Virus record (IMG/VR): IMGVR_UViG_3300028045_000037 | Span: 1-39,859 of that record | Length of the DNA stretch: 39,859 nt | Direction: 5' to 3' (one strand) | Origin: a virus | In this document: positions 9,401 through 17,403 of the stretch, piece by piece | Numbering within the stretch: the stretch's first letter is position 1 | Layout: each line of letters starts with the position of its first letter | Notes under the pieces: model-generated | Database searches by the model: none | Told to the model about the DNA's origin: nothing | Seen by the model: only the letters and a program-made list of their open reading frames with translations | Made by a program: the position numbers and the translations under genes

Positions 9401-10288
9401 ATGAAATTTTCATTTACTTTGCCGCCTGGCCAAGATCAGGATTGGGCATACGATTCGGTTAGAAAGTATGCCGTAAGGCTAGTTATGATAGATGCCATGC
9501 GCGACATAGATCTTAATTTAACCCCCAATACTTACATTGCATATGGCGCAGATTTTAATAACCATGGGCTTATTACTGGATCCATTGATAGTATTTGTAA
9601 ATTAGGGGAGAGTAAATCTTCTGCTATCGTCCAATGGATGGAAGAAAAGCTACTATTAGAACTTACTTCTATTGCCGACTCTATTACAGAATTTCGAAGA
9701 CTTCCGCCTTGGATAATGTTTCCACTCAGCGAGCTACTCAATGAGGGCAAGACGCTTGCGCATAACGCGAAGATAAATAGGTTTCGGGACACCATTAAAC
9801 GATTGTTGATTCTGATTCGTGGATTAGACTATCGAGTCGATGGAGATAGTGATCGATGCCGTCAGGGAGATAATGCTACGGTAGCGCTACCAAAAAAATT
9901 CATAGGGCAGGTTGGTGACATACTTACTGCAACCTTCAATGCCCCTCCCGAAGATTATCGTAACAAACAACACGAACTTAATCATTGTTTGGACGTAGTG
10001 GAATTAGCGGTACGTTTAGGAATAGACCAAGATATCAATTATTTTTACGAAGAACAACAAACCGATCCTAGCCCTGCGAACTTATTTGATGCGTGTCTTA
10101 AACATTCCAGCCTGCATAAGGATGCCACTAAAGAGGTTGCCGGATTCGAGCATTTATCAATGACGGAGGCAGTATGTCTAACACCAGGTCGAGAATATAA
10201 ACGACTCAGTAGCAGTAAAGAGTTACGACAAAACACAACTACGCATAAATTTTTATTGGCTCGATGGATACATCATAACTTCGAATGA
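9401..10288 (+). CDS. hypothetical protein, 295 aa
   Basis: It starts 3 nt after the previous stop, using GAGGAT within the upstream coding end as ribosome site. The protein is mixed in composition with a helical middle (residues 100-150) and no membrane segment or recognised motif. The tight coupling to the upstream gene suggests the two products act together or are needed in equal amounts. It precedes a gene with a cleavable-propeptide-like N-terminus. Function is unknown. Confidence 0.65.
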   Translation: MKFSFTLPPGQDQDWAYDSVRKYAVRLVMIDAMRDIDLNLTPNTYIAYGADFNNHGLITGSIDSICKLGESKSSAIVQWMEEKLLLELTSIADSITEFRRLPPWIMFPLSELLNEGKTLAHNAKINRFRDTIKRLLILIRGLDYRVDGDSDRCRQGDNATVALPKKFIGQVGDILTATFNAPPEDYRNKQHELNHCLDVVELAVRLGIDQDINYFYEEQQTDPSPANLFDACLKHSSLHKDATKEVAGFEHLSMTEAVCLTPGREYKRLSSSKELRQNTTTHKFLLARWIHHNFE

Positions 10289-10349
10289 ATATATTATGTG
10301 TACTTCTTGGTATATACCACTTAACCCAACCTTCCTATAGGAGGAAACA

Positions 10350-11381
10350 ATGAAGTTTAATTTTATTAATGGCATTTCACATGACGAACCTGTAGACAAC
10401 AACGCTGCCATAATTGCGTTTGCGGATGCAGTCAATGAGACGCACGAAGCAGCGGCAACTGTTGCTGATGCTCTTGTCAACCTGGAAAATTTTGATGAGG
10501 CGTTTGAGAACCTAACCAACGTCCTTGCTACTATCGAACAGCACGGCGTATCGAAAGGCTTTATGGAGCTTATCGATGGCGATAGTGAACTGTCCAATGC
10601 GATCAATACGGAAATTCCTACCGTAGTTTCTGGTAGTAACGAAACTCAGGTCGCGACTATCGCAACCGAAGGTATCACTGACGCATTGATTACTGCATAC
10701 CAAACCGTGAAAAAGTTTCTCGTTGATCTCTGGAAGAAGATAGTTATTTTCTTTAAGAGCGTGATGGATCGAAACAAAGGAATTCTGCTCAAGGCTACCT
10801 CGTACAAAGACGGTATTCTAAAGGAAGAGCTGGATGAAGAAGCATTTGGTAAATCAAAAATGCGCATCCTTCCGTCCGGAGACTTTGACCGAATGGCCTC
10901 AGGGGTTACTGGACTTGTAGATGGGATGCAGACTCTGGTCGATAATACAGAAGAAGCAGACTTTGACTATCTTGAAACTGAATTTAAGTCAGTGGGGTAC
11001 ATCACAAAAGGAAACAAAGTATCCAAGAATGAAAAGGCCTGGGACCTTAAAACTGAGGAACTCAAAAAGCTTGGTTACAGTACTTCTGATGTGGCTGGCG
11101 TCTTGGACTCATGTATCGGCATGGTTAAACAAATGCGTCGATTGGACGAGTTGCAGAAGAAGATGGACTCGAATGTTAAGGCTGCTGTTAAGGGTTGCGA
11201 CGACTTAAGATCAGTTGGTGAAGCAGCTGCAGCCAAAAAACTTCAGAAAGAGATCGATGTCACAAAGAAAAATCTTGCTATCTTTGCAAAGGCTACAAGC
11301 AAAATTACCAGCATTCAGTATACGCTCTGTTCTATGGGCCTCAACCTTGCTGCTAAAGTTAAGAAAGCTAAAAACAAGTAG
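10350..11381 (+). CDS. putative processed inner-head protein with A-T-E|G motif, 343 aa
   Basis: AGGAGG lies 5 nt upstream of the ATG, and TATATTATG at 10290-10298 may be a promoter element. The first ~105 residues are acidic and Ala/Asn-rich, like a propeptide. A105-T106-E107-G108 follows and fits the (S/A/G)-X-E consensus cut by phiKZ-type prohead proteases. Directly after it comes an amphipathic to hydrophobic helical region (residues ~110-140, KKFLVDLWKKIVIFFKSV). The rest is Lys-rich and helical. A gene at 13652 has the same three-part N-terminus. I infer a packaged head protein matured by the phage protease; no direct homology is claimed. Confidence 0.6.
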   Translation: MKFNFINGISHDEPVDNNAAIIAFADAVNETHEAAATVADALVNLENFDEAFENLTNVLATIEQHGVSKGFMELIDGDSELSNAINTEIPTVVSGSNETQVATIATEGITDALITAYQTVKKFLVDLWKKIVIFFKSVMDRNKGILLKATSYKDGILKEELDEEAFGKSKMRILPSGDFDRMASGVTGLVDGMQTLVDNTEEADFDYLETEFKSVGYITKGNKVSKNEKAWDLKTEELKKLGYSTSDVAGVLDSCIGMVKQMRRLDELQKKMDSNVKAAVKGCDDLRSVGEAAAAKKLQKEIDVTKKNLAIFAKATSKITSIQYTLCSMGLNLAAKVKKAKNK

Positions 11382-11407
11382 TTACATAAACTTTTTTTAT
11401 TGTCACG

Positions 11408-11443
11408 GGTATCCAGCCAGGGCCGAGGCCCTGGCTGGATACC
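11408..11443 (+). terminator. strong hairpin terminator after the 10350 gene
   Basis: A perfect 17-bp GC-rich stem (11408-11424 pairing with 11427-11443) sits 26 nt after the stop at 11381. The U run lies upstream of the stem (11392-11398) rather than downstream. It separates the upstream operon from the noncoding unit that follows. Confidence 0.75.
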
Positions 11444-11467
11444 ACTTAAAGTTCATCCATTTTTATG

Positions 11468-11477
11468 TATATATTAC
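11468..11477 (+). promoter_or_regulatory. TATATATTAC promoter-like element
   Basis: The decamer matches the element at 23295-23304 exactly, and nine of ten positions recur at 30647 and on the minus strand at 24855. It resembles the A/T-rich TATATTAC-containing early promoters described for phiKZ. It lies just after a terminator and just before a gene-free, structured segment, so it probably drives the candidate RNA and perhaps the 12111 operon. Confidence 0.55.
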
Positions 11478-12046
11478 TATAGTGAAGCATTAGACTTTAT
11501 TTATTTAAGTCTCTGTTATTGTGGAAAGACTCACAAACGTTATTGTACCACCGAAGATGGTGGAGTAGTTTGGTACAAGCCTTAATATAAGGAGGGCCCA
11601 CTATGCACATATAATTCTGCGAACGATACTCAACTCTGATCTGGCTATAGTGGTTGCTCTTGAAGCAACTAAAATATTAAGACTTTCTGGGAGAAAGAGA
11701 CCAAATGATACAATACAATATACGTAACCCTTGAAGTATGTAAGAACTATAAAATGTAATGATCGACATGGGAACTGCTAGAGCCTGATGGTGGCACCTG
11801 AAGGGGGGACCTAGCACATACATTTTAAAACTTACACGCACATACTAGGGGATGACAATGGGACTATTAATTACGATAGTTATAGGATAGCTTAGGCAAT
11901 ACAATATATACTGTATACGCCTAAGATTGCATAACGGCGATCTTTATTCTTATACGCGTATGCGAGATCCTATATGTTGGGTTAGTGAAATGGGAAGCTA
12001 ACCCAACCTCCCCCTGTCCCTTCACGGGGCGATTATATTTTTTTTT
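11478..12046 (+). ncRNA. candidate large structured noncoding RNA (~570 nt)
   Basis: No reading frame of useful length covers this segment, yet it lies between a promoter-like motif and a terminator-like end. Many stems are visible: 11492-11497/11507-11512; 11543-11550/11571-11578 competing with 11548-11552/11559-11563; 11598-11604/11647-11653; 11653-11658/11664-11669; 11683-11688/11692-11697; an outer stem 11751-11758/11819-11826 enclosing 11776-11781/11811-11816; 11881-11888/11967-11974 enclosing 11891-11897/11919-11925; and 11976-11985/11998-12007. A ribosome-site-like AAGGAGGG (11589-11596) precedes a three-codon frame (11603-11614) whose start lies in one stem. Length and nesting recall GOLLD or ROOL RNAs of phages in scale only. 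Confidence 0.5.
12011..12046 (+). terminator. intrinsic terminator-like end of the noncoding unit
   Basis: A C-run at 12011-12014 pairs with a G-run at 12026-12029 to form a short hairpin, followed closely by a nine-base T tract at about 12038-12046. Together with the 10-bp stem just upstream (11976-11985/11998-12007) this looks like a rho-independent terminator ahead of the gene at 12111. Confidence 0.6.
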
Positions 12047-12110
12047 CATGGTTCATAATATAGGACTTATCAATACGATAAACTACAGTGACGTAATATA
12101 AGGAGAGAAA

Positions 12111-13649
12111 ATGGATAGCCTATACTCAGGAAAAAATTTATTTACCGGGTTAGAGACGGTGGACTTTCAAGGAATTAGCAAACCGGGATTGGAGATGGTG
12201 GACCTATTCAACAGTGTGATTGAAAAAAGAAACGCGGAGCCTACTGACGTTAAGCGTATAAAAAGGGTGCAGGCGGAACAATCTAATTTGAGGGAAGGAC
12301 TTACCCGCATCTGCAAACAGTACTTCAACATAGAACTGCGTGGTACCCATTTTTTTTCGTATCGGTGCGGGCAGTTTGCAATGCTACCATTTTTTGCAGA
12401 TAACTCCAGATTTGCCAATGAGATTATGGATGGCTACACTGGGACAGAGATGGTGGACGTATTGCCAGAGACTGCTGAAGAACTTGAAGAAGTAGCAGAA
12501 AAGTTTAATAAGAGCACTTGTATGGTAACTAAAAATAAAATGGTTGGATCCATCCAACGCGGCGAAATAACCTGCACGCTTTACTTCGATCCATTTACTG
12601 CGTTCCTCATAAAAGAGGTTGGAAATAAAAATACAAGAGCTTTGACGGCAGAAGAAATAACATCAATAGTACTACATGAGATAGGACACTTATTGATCGT
12701 TGTTGAGCACTGCGCGGATAAGTATCATCAAGCAATCGAGTATACTGCGGCAGTAGACCATTTTACAAAATATGCTAGTCTCAAAGAACAAATGAAGTAT
12801 GCAGTGACGCCAAAAGATACAAAGGATCTTCTGTCTAAAAAGCAAGAACAGACACTACAAGCAGCTCAACGAGCGGGCGATGAGGTTATCGCTAGGGAAT
12901 CTAATTTTCTCAGTAGGGCTATCGTAGTTTTTGGATCAGTATGTTTAACGTTGTATGTATCTATGATGTTTCTTTATCTTGCCGTAAATTTGGCAACTAG
13001 TAGAACAGTTATAAGTTTGGTAGAGACACTGAATGTGGTAACTAGAACTAAGAAAGGAAAGCGAAGCGACCAAATATTTACACTAAGAAATATGTTCTTA
13101 AATGAGCGTAACGCTGATGAATTCGCGGTAAGGCATGGATTTGGAGAGCACTTAATTGCGGCACTAAAAACCTTACACGACAATCACAAACTTGATTTCG
13201 TTGGTGCTAATCGTTACAATGCCGAGAGTACTCTTTTATGGCATCTTGCTAGTTTGCCCGATATGATATTAATTGTGGCCATGGGAGATAGCACCGGCGG
13301 CGGTGGGGTTTACGAGAAACAATTAGCCAGAGCGAGTAGGATAATACAGGGAGCCTTGAAGGCACTTAAAGAAGAGGGTTGCCCCGAGCCTCTAATGGAT
13401 CATTACATAAAACAATACGAGAACACCCTGTCCCAACAAGCCAAATTAAAAAAAGATCGCAAATTGATACGAGCGTCGGAAACCGTCTGGAACATCTTAG
13501 AGTATTGGGAAAGTCCTCAGTCTATAATTAAAATGATAGTATCCGGAAGGCTTACGGATGAGTACAGGAAACTTTTAGATGATGTAGATAAAATTAAAAC
13601 TAACCGACAATATTACCATGCTGCTAAATTCAAACAACTTGGGAGGTAA
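12111..13649 (+). CDS. putative membrane-anchored M48-like zinc metalloprotease, 512 aa
   Basis: The start has AAGGAGAG a few bases upstream. HEIGH at residues 189-193 within a helix (SIVLHEIGHLL) is the HExxH zinc motif. ERNAD at 332-336 fits the ExxxD third-ligand motif of M48 (HtpX/Ste24) peptidases. Between them lies a hydrophobic segment at about 265-295, long enough for one or two membrane passes, as M48 enzymes often have. The N-terminal 180 and C-terminal 150 residues are helical and unrecognised. The next gene follows after 2 nt, so the two are coupled. It may process virion or host membrane proteins. The catalytic motifs are visible; the M48 assignment is inference from motif order. 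Confidence 0.65.
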   Translation: MDSLYSGKNLFTGLETVDFQGISKPGLEMVDLFNSVIEKRNAEPTDVKRIKRVQAEQSNLREGLTRICKQYFNIELRGTHFFSYRCGQFAMLPFFADNSRFANEIMDGYTGTEMVDVLPETAEELEEVAEKFNKSTCMVTKNKMVGSIQRGEITCTLYFDPFTAFLIKEVGNKNTRALTAEEITSIVLHEIGHLLIVVEHCADKYHQAIEYTAAVDHFTKYASLKEQMKYAVTPKDTKDLLSKKQEQTLQAAQRAGDEVIARESNFLSRAIVVFGSVCLTLYVSMMFLYLAVNLATSRTVISLVETLNVVTRTKKGKRSDQIFTLRNMFLNERNADEFAVRHGFGEHLIAALKTLHDNHKLDFVGANRYNAESTLLWHLASLPDMILIVAMGDSTGGGGVYEKQLARASRIIQGALKALKEEGCPEPLMDHYIKQYENTLSQQAKLKKDRKLIRASETVWNILEYWESPQSIIKMIVSGRLTDEYRKLLDDVDKIKTNRQYYHAAKFKQLGR

Positions 13650-13651
13650 CA

Positions 13652-14620
13652 GTGCATTTAGAACTTACAAGCTATGACGAGGAGATACGACAACTATTTG
13701 AGGAGTGCGGCGACGAACTAAATCAAGTAGACTATTTGCTCTCTATGGCCGAACATATAAGCGTACATGGTTTGGATAGAAGTACTTCTGCATACATTGA
13801 AAAAACTTTAGGTATAGAGGGGCTGCGTCAGGACGGACAAGTAGTATCCGTGGAGGGTTTGCTGAGTGGGATCTATGGGGTTATAAAATCTGTTATAGAC
13901 AAGATCACGTCATTGATTCGTCAAATTTTTAATATGGGTAGCGCGCAAGAACGAGAAAATGCGTATATCATTAAGGAGACTGCTAAGTTCTCCGTAGATG
14001 ATTATAAAAAAATACCTTCCGGCCTGAAGATGCGCGTAGCCGGAGACTGGAAAGATTTTACTGCAAGGAACTCATTTTATTCCGACCTATTAGTTAATCT
14101 GAACAACCTAGTAGATCCAATGAATGATCGCATAACTCCAGAGGACTACCAGAATATGTTAATGCGCGTTGTACAATCCAACCATCTTAAGATTCCAGGC
14201 CTGCTATTGCTACTCACAAACTCCGGCAGTATAGCGACTGTGACAATGCCAGAGATGCGAAAGTTTAAGAATATTGACTGCGATGTGACGTCCTGGGGCG
14301 GTTCGCGTTCTGAAGCAAGTACTAAAAATATATATCGGATCTTGAAGGGATTGAACGATGGTGGGGCGATGCTTAACAAGCTGTTGGAAAAGTTACTTCA
14401 TAATCTTAAAGAATTACAGAGTAGGACAGTCCCTCCCATGGGTAGCCCTGCTGCGGAAACAGAAGAGATAACAATAATCAAGAATAAACTATTAGTAACC
14501 AACAGCAGCATAGCTTTGTTACAAACTATCAACGCTTCAATCAGGCGTGACTTTGCGCTGTTCCGTGTAAGTATATCTGCATGGACCACCCTGTTAGAAC
14601 AGGTAAAAGAAAAAAAATAG
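13652..14620 (+). CDS. putative processed virion protein with S-V-E|G motif, 322 aa
   Basis: It starts with GTG 2 nt after the metalloprotease stop, with GGGAGG 5 nt upstream. The first 65 residues are acidic (a propeptide-like segment). S66-V67-E68-G69 fits the (S/A/G)-X-E processing consensus, and an earlier G-I-E-G lies at 54-57. A hydrophobic amphipathic helix follows directly (residues 70-95, GVIKSVIDKITSLIRQIF). The rest is helical and basic. The three-part layout matches the protein at 10350. It may be a substrate of the prohead protease or of the coupled upstream metalloprotease; either is inference. Confidence 0.6.
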   Translation: MHLELTSYDEEIRQLFEECGDELNQVDYLLSMAEHISVHGLDRSTSAYIEKTLGIEGLRQDGQVVSVEGLLSGIYGVIKSVIDKITSLIRQIFNMGSAQERENAYIIKETAKFSVDDYKKIPSGLKMRVAGDWKDFTARNSFYSDLLVNLNNLVDPMNDRITPEDYQNMLMRVVQSNHLKIPGLLLLLTNSGSIATVTMPEMRKFKNIDCDVTSWGGSRSEASTKNIYRILKGLNDGGAMLNKLLEKLLHNLKELQSRTVPPMGSPAAETEEITIIKNKLLVTNSSIALLQTINASIRRDFALFRVSISAWTTLLEQVKEKK

Positions 14621-14623
14621 GAC

Positions 14624-14659
14624 TATACAAGAGCAGTGGAATTCCACTGCTCTTGTATA
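14624..14659. terminator. perfect palindromic terminator between convergent genes
   Basis: An 18-bp perfect inverted repeat (14624-14641 with 14642-14659, essentially no spacer) lies between the rightward stop at 14620 and the leftward stop at 14668. An A-rich run precedes it on the + strand, giving a U-rich tail in the leftward direction. It likely terminates both operons. Confidence 0.8.
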
Positions 14660-14667
14660 AGAAATAT

Positions 14668-15066
14668 CTATGAATTACTCTCATGCGCACAAGGATAGTT
14701 GTTATCGCGAAGTAGCTGCAATACCGTTGGAATTTCATCAGCTGGTACGTTGTAGATGGTAATACGTTGGTGCTCTGTAACTGTTATTAATGATAGGGTC
14801 GTAGGCTCTACCCAATTTACAGCTATTGCTATTGTATCTGAATTAGGTAACCTAACTAACATGTAAATTGATTCTTCTGCTGGGATAAGCGAAGAAGCAG
14901 TTTTGGCAATTTCAAAATACATAGTGACAACATCGTAGTAACCTTTTGCGACTTGGTAATCTCCAAACCCAATTACATTACCAGTGTAAAGATTCGTATC
15001 ATAAGCGTTGATTGTTTTAAATGAGATTCTATCGCCAACGTTAACATTCTTGCTATCTATGATCAT
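14668..15066 (-). CDS. small SH3-like barrel protein, 132 aa
   Basis: The start is placed at the ATG at 15066 because AAAGGA lies 9 nt upstream; the frame extends to a TTG at 15087 that overlaps this ribosome site. The product opens with NVNVGDRISF, then beta-rich segments, and contains a VEPTTL stretch near residue 85. This pattern resembles small phage proteins annotated as SH3 beta-barrel fold proteins, whose function is unknown. It is the last gene of the leftward block and lies 45 nt after the chaperonin gene, suggesting co-transcription. Confidence in the fold is low; confidence in the gene is high. Confidence 0.65.
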   Translation of the reverse strand: MIIDSKNVNVGDRISFKTINAYDTNLYTGNVIGFGDYQVAKGYYDVVTMYFEIAKTASSLIPAEESIYMLVRLPNSDTIAIAVNWVEPTTLSLITVTEHQRITIYNVPADEIPTVLQLLRDNNYPCAHESNS

Positions 15067-15110
15067 AATATTAATTCCTTTCGTCAAATATAACCAATTA
15101 TGTATTATGG

Positions 15111-16922
15111 TTACAGGGAATGATTTAGTCTATCTGCTTCTTCTAATGTTCTCCTGACTATCCCACCAGGTGTCACTATTTTAGACGCATTTAATAAACG
15201 TAAAGCCAATTCCCCAAACCGCTTCAAGATTTCAGTTGTTATATTGGAGGGTTGTATTATTAATCGTGTGCTTGGAAACTCCTCACCACCAAGGGCACGA
15301 TCAAGGGCACAATAGTCAGTTAACTCAATTAGAATAGATGCCGACTCTGATTCTTGGCTGAGTATGTCAAATACCTCCCGATCCAATCTACTCGGAGGCA
15401 GGCCTACTGCTACTGCCATCTTTCTAGCTGCTGTCCGGAAGGCATGGTCAAAAAATGATGACCCCTCCAAAGTTCTAAATACGTAGTTATTACCAGCAGT
15501 GAATCCATCCAGTAGGGAACTTTTGCATGCCCTAATAACGTCCTCAATGAGATCATAAGAAGAAGCCATATCATGGATGTTGCCGCCCGCACGAACGATT
15601 ATATTTCTAGTTAGAAATATTTTGTTGTGGAGCCTGCGTAATTCCTGGACTTTTCTTTTGTTAGATGAGGAGACTTCATCCTGTTGGAGTTTACTGATCA
15701 TCCCAAGAATCGTTTCTAATGTCTCATCAAACTTAGGGAATGTCTTATCATTCACATACGGATGAATCATACTACCCTCTGGATTATCATACAACCCATC
15801 GATCCGAATCACTCCATTTTTATAGTCTAACTTCACAGATTCCTGCACCGTCGGAACAGTGGCCGCCTTGTTCGTGTCCACACCACCAACAAGGCACAGC
15901 CCAGTTAACTCATTAAGTAAGGGCTCCTCCGACCCATAAGTAAAAATGGCTATCTCTTTTTTGGAGACTTTACTGTGCGCCGCAAGTGCCTCCAAAAGCA
16001 ACTGTCTCGTATGTGTATCGATACCAGACATTGTTATGATTACCATCGTTGAAAGATCAGAACTGGCCGCATCGGCATAGGATAAATCCCTTATTAACTT
16101 TAGGATACTTTCAAACATTGGTGTGTTGGCTGTCAGTGTAGTGGGTATAACGAGCAAGCTCGCTCCCTCGCACATGAACCGAGTCTTAAGCTCCGTATTG
16201 CACATGTTCTTAGAAAAAATATTGACCGGTAAGGAATACTGAGACGTCTCTTCAACGAGCGAATACTTGGTAGTGGTTTCTTTTTTGGCATGCTCCAATA
16301 CAATATTATCCCAGGCCTCCTCCGGCATGGAGGAAAATAACTGCGCCGCAAGTTCCGATAGTGCTATATCTCCATGAGACGAGGTATACGCTTGATGGAA
16401 TGCCACGGCCTTGATAAGCTGCGTTCGAGTACGCTCAGCAGTTACAAGTCCGTCTATAGGGTAGCTTGCCGAATTGTTCCTAGAAGTTACGTCTTCTACA
16501 AAACTATCGTAGGCATCTTTTATTTGACCATAAGACATTGCTGCTACTTCGTCAGATTTTATTAATTCTGCCAACGCCACTAAAGTAAGTATGATACTAG
16601 ATGTAGTGCCATCCCCACTAACTCTATCTACAGCACTCCCAATATGTATAACCATCCTTCGTATAACATTTTCTATGGGAGAACCAAAGTCCATAGCTTT
16701 AACGATATTAATCCCATCCTTTGTGAAGGTAGGAGGACTGGTTGGCAATAATGGATCGACGATAATCGCGTAGCTTCCAAAAGGGCCACAATGTTCCATA
16801 AGCCCATTAACGATCGTATCTATAGTGCTTACCATAGTTGCCCGCAGATCTACCTTACCATATACATTAGTCAGTCCTATGTTATTGTTAACTATGGTTC
16901 TTCCTGTTTCAAGCCGGTTCAT
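15111..16922 (-). CDS. groEL: GroEL-like group I chaperonin, 603 aa
   Basis: The ATG at 16922 has AAGGAG upstream. The N-terminal third carries the GroEL signature: GPFGSYAII (residues 46-54), FTKDGINIVKAMDF (66-79), and the nucleotide loop GDGTT (103-107), with D104 at the position of GroEL Asp87. The second equatorial half contains LIEDVIRACKSSLLDGF, which keeps the catalytic Asp corresponding to GroEL Asp398. At 603 residues it is about 55 longer than E. coli GroEL, mostly in the apical region and C-terminus, and lacks the GGM tail. No GroES-like gene is nearby. Phages EL and AR9 encode ATP-dependent chaperonins thought to fold virion proteins; a similar role is inferred here. Confidence 0.9.
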   Translation of the reverse strand: MNRLETGRTIVNNNIGLTNVYGKVDLRATMVSTIDTIVNGLMEHCGPFGSYAIIVDPLLPTSPPTFTKDGINIVKAMDFGSPIENVIRRMVIHIGSAVDRVSGDGTTSSIILTLVALAELIKSDEVAAMSYGQIKDAYDSFVEDVTSRNNSASYPIDGLVTAERTRTQLIKAVAFHQAYTSSHGDIALSELAAQLFSSMPEEAWDNIVLEHAKKETTTKYSLVEETSQYSLPVNIFSKNMCNTELKTRFMCEGASLLVIPTTLTANTPMFESILKLIRDLSYADAASSDLSTMVIITMSGIDTHTRQLLLEALAAHSKVSKKEIAIFTYGSEEPLLNELTGLCLVGGVDTNKAATVPTVQESVKLDYKNGVIRIDGLYDNPEGSMIHPYVNDKTFPKFDETLETILGMISKLQQDEVSSSNKRKVQELRRLHNKIFLTRNIIVRAGGNIHDMASSYDLIEDVIRACKSSLLDGFTAGNNYVFRTLEGSSFFDHAFRTAARKMAVAVGLPPSRLDREVFDILSQESESASILIELTDYCALDRALGGEEFPSTRLIIQPSNITTEILKRFGELALRLLNASKIVTPGGIVRRTLEEADRLNHSL

Positions 16923-16965
16923 CGATATTGCTCCTTAGTTGATATAGTTACTTGTTTGGAAAATC

Positions 16966-17403
16966 TTACTGATCCGGGAATTGGTCAGTTCCTTGCCGCA
17001 TCTGTGCTTTTAATTTATCTTGCTCAGCTTGCTGCCTCTCATCGTACGGCCGAAGAGACTCCTTAATATCCAAGTAGGTCTCGATGTCCATATCAAGTAT
17101 GTCATTAAGTGTTAGGTGGTATACCTCCCACACATTCCCTTTGGAGGCTAATTTCATAGCCTCGTCTAGGTATGAGCTGGAGGGCGTATCATCTTTGGGT
17201 CGGTATCGAATATGTTTGTATTGGGATGGATCGTTAAGAAGAGCCTCTTTATGAAGATGGCTTTCATTAAGAATGAATAATCCAAAGGCACGTTCTATAT
17301 CAGAGGCATTAGCTAGTGCCTCACGTGCCTGTAAATATTTTTCCTTCCATTCCGAACTTACATACCCAGTCCACCCAATATTAGAAGATGATACGCAAGG
17401 GAG
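16966..17403 (-). CDS. -1 frame extension of the 542-aa protein (C-terminal 145 aa of a fusion)
   Basis: This frame is open from the slippery heptamer at 17403-17409 through the upstream stop and on to a stop at 16966. Its first Met codon is not until 17157, and no ATG, GTG or TTG with a ribosome site exists before it. The translation is convincing protein (NIGWTGYVSSEWKEKYL after the shift, later a charged helical tail). A -1 slip would fuse 145 residues to the first 528 of the upstream frame, giving a 673-aa product. An independent 63-aa start at 17157 is the alternative. A sequencing indel is also possible, but the classic heptamer favours programmed frameshifting. Confidence 0.65.
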   Translation of the reverse strand, partial: LPCVSSSNIGWTGYVSSEWKEKYLQAREALANASDIERAFGLFILNESHLHKEALLNDPSQYKHIRYRPKDDTPSSSYLDEAMKLASKGNVWEVYHLTLNDILDMDIETYLDIKESLRPYDERQQAEQDKLKAQMRQGTDQFPDQ

